DNA from: Pirellula sp. | GTDB taxonomy: Bacteria; Planctomycetota; Planctomycetia; Pirellulales; Pirellulaceae | Reading direction: 5' to 3' | Assembly (NCBI GenBank): GCA_021300155.1 | Contig: JAJTID010000050.1 | Coordinates: forward strand, 47,978-111,977 | DNA: 64,000 nt | Shown here: positions 62,093 through 64,000 of the stretch, one piece after another | How positions within the stretch are numbered: position 1 is the stretch's first letter | Layout of the letters: each line of letters starts with the position of its first letter | The notes under the pieces: model-generated | What the model was told of the DNA's origin: nothing | Seen by the model: only the letters and a program-made list of their open reading frames with translations | Databases searched by the model: none | Translations under genes and position numbers: made by a program

Positions 62093-63745
62093 TCAATCCG
62101 GATGAAAGAGCTGATAGGCTCGATAGCCACCTGACAAGTTTTTCACGTTGAAACCCCGTTGCATCAGGATCCTCGTCGCCAGATATCCCCGCTGGCCCAC
62201 TTGGCAATACGTGATGATTGGTCGCCCAGCTTTGTTACCAGTCGTTAATTCCTCTAGTCGCTCCCTTAGTTCATCCACCGGAATACTCAATGCGCCCGGG
62301 ATCGCTCCTAGTTTGTGTTCCTCTGAGGTTCGAACGTCCACCAGCAAAGCATCATGTTGTTCCGTTAAAGAATCCACATGAACAACCGGATGATCCTCTC
62401 GAAGCACCCCGGAAGCAACAAAACCAGCCATGTTGATCGGATCTTTCGCTGATCCAAATTGCGGTGAGTACGCTAACTCCGCTTCCTCTAAATCAAAAAC
62501 TGTCATGCCACCCTGGATCGCCATCGCCAAGACGTCGATTCGCTTATCCACCCCTTCGCCCCCAACTATTTGAGCGCCGAGCACTTCTCCTGTCGGAACT
62601 CGAAACAATAACTTGATCGACATACCTGTCGCACCTGGGTAGTATCCAGCATGGTTGGCAGGATGAATGTATACTCGCTCAAACGGGATGGACTCCGACC
62701 GCAACGTCCGCTCATTAACTCCCGTCGAAGCTGCCACGGTGTCAAACACGCGAACAATCGATGTCCCTTGTGTTCCGCGATACGGAACCGTCCGACCAAA
62801 AATATGATCGGCTGCCAACCTCCCTTGGCGATTGGCAGGTCCCGCAAGTGCGATCTGAGCGCGAGACTTGAGTACAAAGTCCTCGACCTCGACAGCGTCA
62901 CCAACCGCGTAGATGTCAGGATCATTCGTTTGCATGTATTGATTGGTGACAATGCCTCCTCGCTTACCAACGCTCAACTCCGCTTGGATTGCCAGTCGAT
63001 TCTCTGGCCTCACTCCTACACCCAAAAGGACCATGTCCGTTTCCAATACGCTTCCGCCCGCTAGCTTCACTCGCAGTCGACCATTATCGGTTTTCTCTAC
63101 AGACTCTGCTTGTTCCTTCAGCAATAGCTCGACTCCATGTTTCTTCAGATTGGCGACAATGGGTGTTGTCATCTCTCGATCCATTGTCACCATGATTTGC
63201 TCGGCTAACTGGACGAGCGTCGTTCGCACACAACGCTTTACCAGATTCTCCACCATCTCCAGCCCAATAAATCCGCCTCCGATTACCATCGCGTCGCGAA
63301 TTCCAGAATCCACCAATTGTTTGATACGATCAACATCCTCAAGCGTGCGCAATGTCAAGACATTAGGCAAATCACATCCAGGTATCGGCGGCTTGAACGG
63401 AGAAGCACCCGGAGAAAGAATCAGTTTGTCGTAAGTCTCTTCATACGTCTTCCCAGTCACTGCGTCGGATACGGTAATCGTCTTTTTGCTTCGATTGATC
63501 TGCGTCACGTTGCTACCAACGCGAACGTCTATCCGAAATCGTTCCCTCAGTCGCTCCGGGGAAGTAACAATAAGCTTCTCTCGTTGCTTGATCTCTTCGC
63601 CAACATAGTATGGCAAGCCACAGTTGGCAAAAGAAACATACTGTCCTCGTTCTAGCAGGACAATTTCAGCCGATTCGGAAAGCCTCCGAGCCCGAGCAGC
63701 CGCTGACGCACCTCCAGCTACACCACCCACGATGACGACCTTCAT
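62093..63745 (-). CDS. cdr: CoA-disulfide reductase-like flavoprotein fused to a rhodanese domain
   Basis: About 550 residues. FAD-binding VVIVGGVAGGASAAARARR, single redox Cys42 in FANCGLPYYVGEE, NAD(P)H motif VIGGGFIGLEMVENL, second FAD segment DIYAVGDAVEV, and dimerisation domain (AGYYPGATGMSIKLLF). The C-terminal rhodanese (about 450-550) has catalytic Cys514 in YCQVGQRG. This fusion reduces CoA disulfides, persulfides or polysulfide. Reverse strand, about 245 bases before the YpfJ-type gene. Confidence 0.93.
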   Translation of the reverse strand: MKVVIVGGVAGGASAAARARRLSESAEIVLLERGQYVSFANCGLPYYVGEEIKQREKLIVTSPERLRERFRIDVRVGSNVTQINRSKKTITVSDAVTGKTYEETYDKLILSPGASPFKPPIPGCDLPNVLTLRTLEDVDRIKQLVDSGIRDAMVIGGGFIGLEMVENLVKRCVRTTLVQLAEQIMVTMDREMTTPIVANLKKHGVELLLKEQAESVEKTDNGRLRVKLAGGSVLETDMVLLGVGVRPENRLAIQAELSVGKRGGIVTNQYMQTNDPDIYAVGDAVEVEDFVLKSRAQIALAGPANRQGRLAADHIFGRTVPYRGTQGTSIVRVFDTVAASTGVNERTLRSESIPFERVYIHPANHAGYYPGATGMSIKLLFRVPTGEVLGAQIVGGEGVDKRIDVLAMAIQGGMTVFDLEEAELAYSPQFGSAKDPINMAGFVASGVLREDHPVVHVDSLTEQHDALLVDVRTSEEHKLGAIPGALSIPVDELRERLEELTTGNKAGRPIITYCQVGQRGYLATRILMQRGFNVKNLSGGYRAYQLFHPD

Positions 63746-63869
63746 CGATAAAGCCCTCTACCCAATTCAATGTAACAAACAGTCGAAAATCAATCTGTAT
63801 GATATCTCGATATCCTCTTTCCCGATAGCGTAAGACGAAACGCGAACCGTTACTAGGTAATAGCGTCCA

Positions 63870-64000
63870 TTATCTATCGAACAGTTTCTCGCCTGCGGAG
63901 AGTTCTTCCTTCTTTCCCCGTTTGTCCTCGAGGCCAGGCATCATCGATAATGGATCAAAATGCATCCACGCTGGAGATACACTGATCAGCGTTGCCGCCA
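63870..64000 (-). CDS. C-terminus of a gene running off the window
   Basis: Forty-two codons read on the minus strand and end with TAA at 63870-63872: the tail includes SPAWMHFDPLSMMPGLEDK and ends in LSAGEKLFDR. The first part is moderately hydrophobic, the rest charged. No start is available in the window; identity unknown. Confidence 0.6.
   Translation of the reverse strand, partial: AATLISVSPAWMHFDPLSMMPGLEDKRGKKEELSAGEKLFDR

Overview
The window looks like chromosomal DNA of a planctomycete, most likely a Pirellulaceae (Rhodopirellula-like) member. The reasons are three FGly-type sulfatases, a tandem DUF1080 protein, a serine/glycine-rich protein with two copies of the planctomycete TIGR03000 domain, a subtilase with a planctomycete-style N-terminal 'LExRxxLS' motif, BlaI/BlaR1-type regulation with a chimeric BlaR1, an ExbB/ExbD/alpha-alpha toroid operon and a large share of exported proteins of unknown function. 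No prophage, insertion sequence, rRNA or CRISPR array was seen. One tRNA (Gln, TTG) is present. Family assignments are from motif recognition alone; no database search was possible.

Layout. 0.2-9.2 kb: a MerR-like regulator with a degenerate B12 domain, an amidohydrolase/M20 peptidase pair, a small secreted protein, a methyltransferase-like gene, a hairpin-rich intergenic region (4811-5068), a subtilase and the TIGR03000 protein closed by a terminator. 9.4-14.9 kb: a tightly packed forward operon (Ppx/GppA phosphatase, DUF58, tRNA-dihydrouridine synthase, a small unknown, tandem DUF1080). 15.2-20.8 kb: an Rpn-family PD-(D/E)XK protein, then blaI and a chimeric BlaR1 behind a promoter with two identical palindromic operators. 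21-25.4 kb: an Nramp-like transporter lacking the metal motifs and an ABC exporter pair. 25.4-30.5 kb: tRNA-Gln, DUF1015, an M19 dipeptidase, an FG-GAP repeat protein and an ABC-2 permease-like protein. 30.8-42.4 kb: an exported protein with decaying repeats, three sulfatases, tyrS, a Cys-Pro-Ala-rich exported protein, a GNAT acetyltransferase, a flavin reductase and a DUF1444-like protein. 42.5-47.8 kb: a reverse-strand operon TPR protein - ExbB - ExbD - toroid protein. 48-55.2 kb: mscL, an amidohydrolase, an M61 peptidase with PDZ, a flippase/LPG-synthase-like membrane protein and an AI-2E/PerM family protein. 55.4-57.7 kb: a single-chain ethanolamine ammonia-lyase (EutB fused to EutC) carrying a Tat-like leader. 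57.9-64 kb: a reverse-strand set of an exported unknown, a second unknown and a YpfJ-type zinc metallopeptidase, then a CoA-disulfide-reductase/rhodanese fusion and the C-terminus of a gene running off the window.

The items most worth following are the EutBC fusion with an apparent export signal, the ExbBD operon whose third member is built like TonB but ends in an alpha/alpha toroid, the BlaR1 whose sensor has been replaced by a CxxC-less thioredoxin fold, the B12-sensor-like regulator that has lost the cobalt-ligand histidine, and the multi-hairpin region upstream of the subtilase. Two small families of interspersed repeats are also present.
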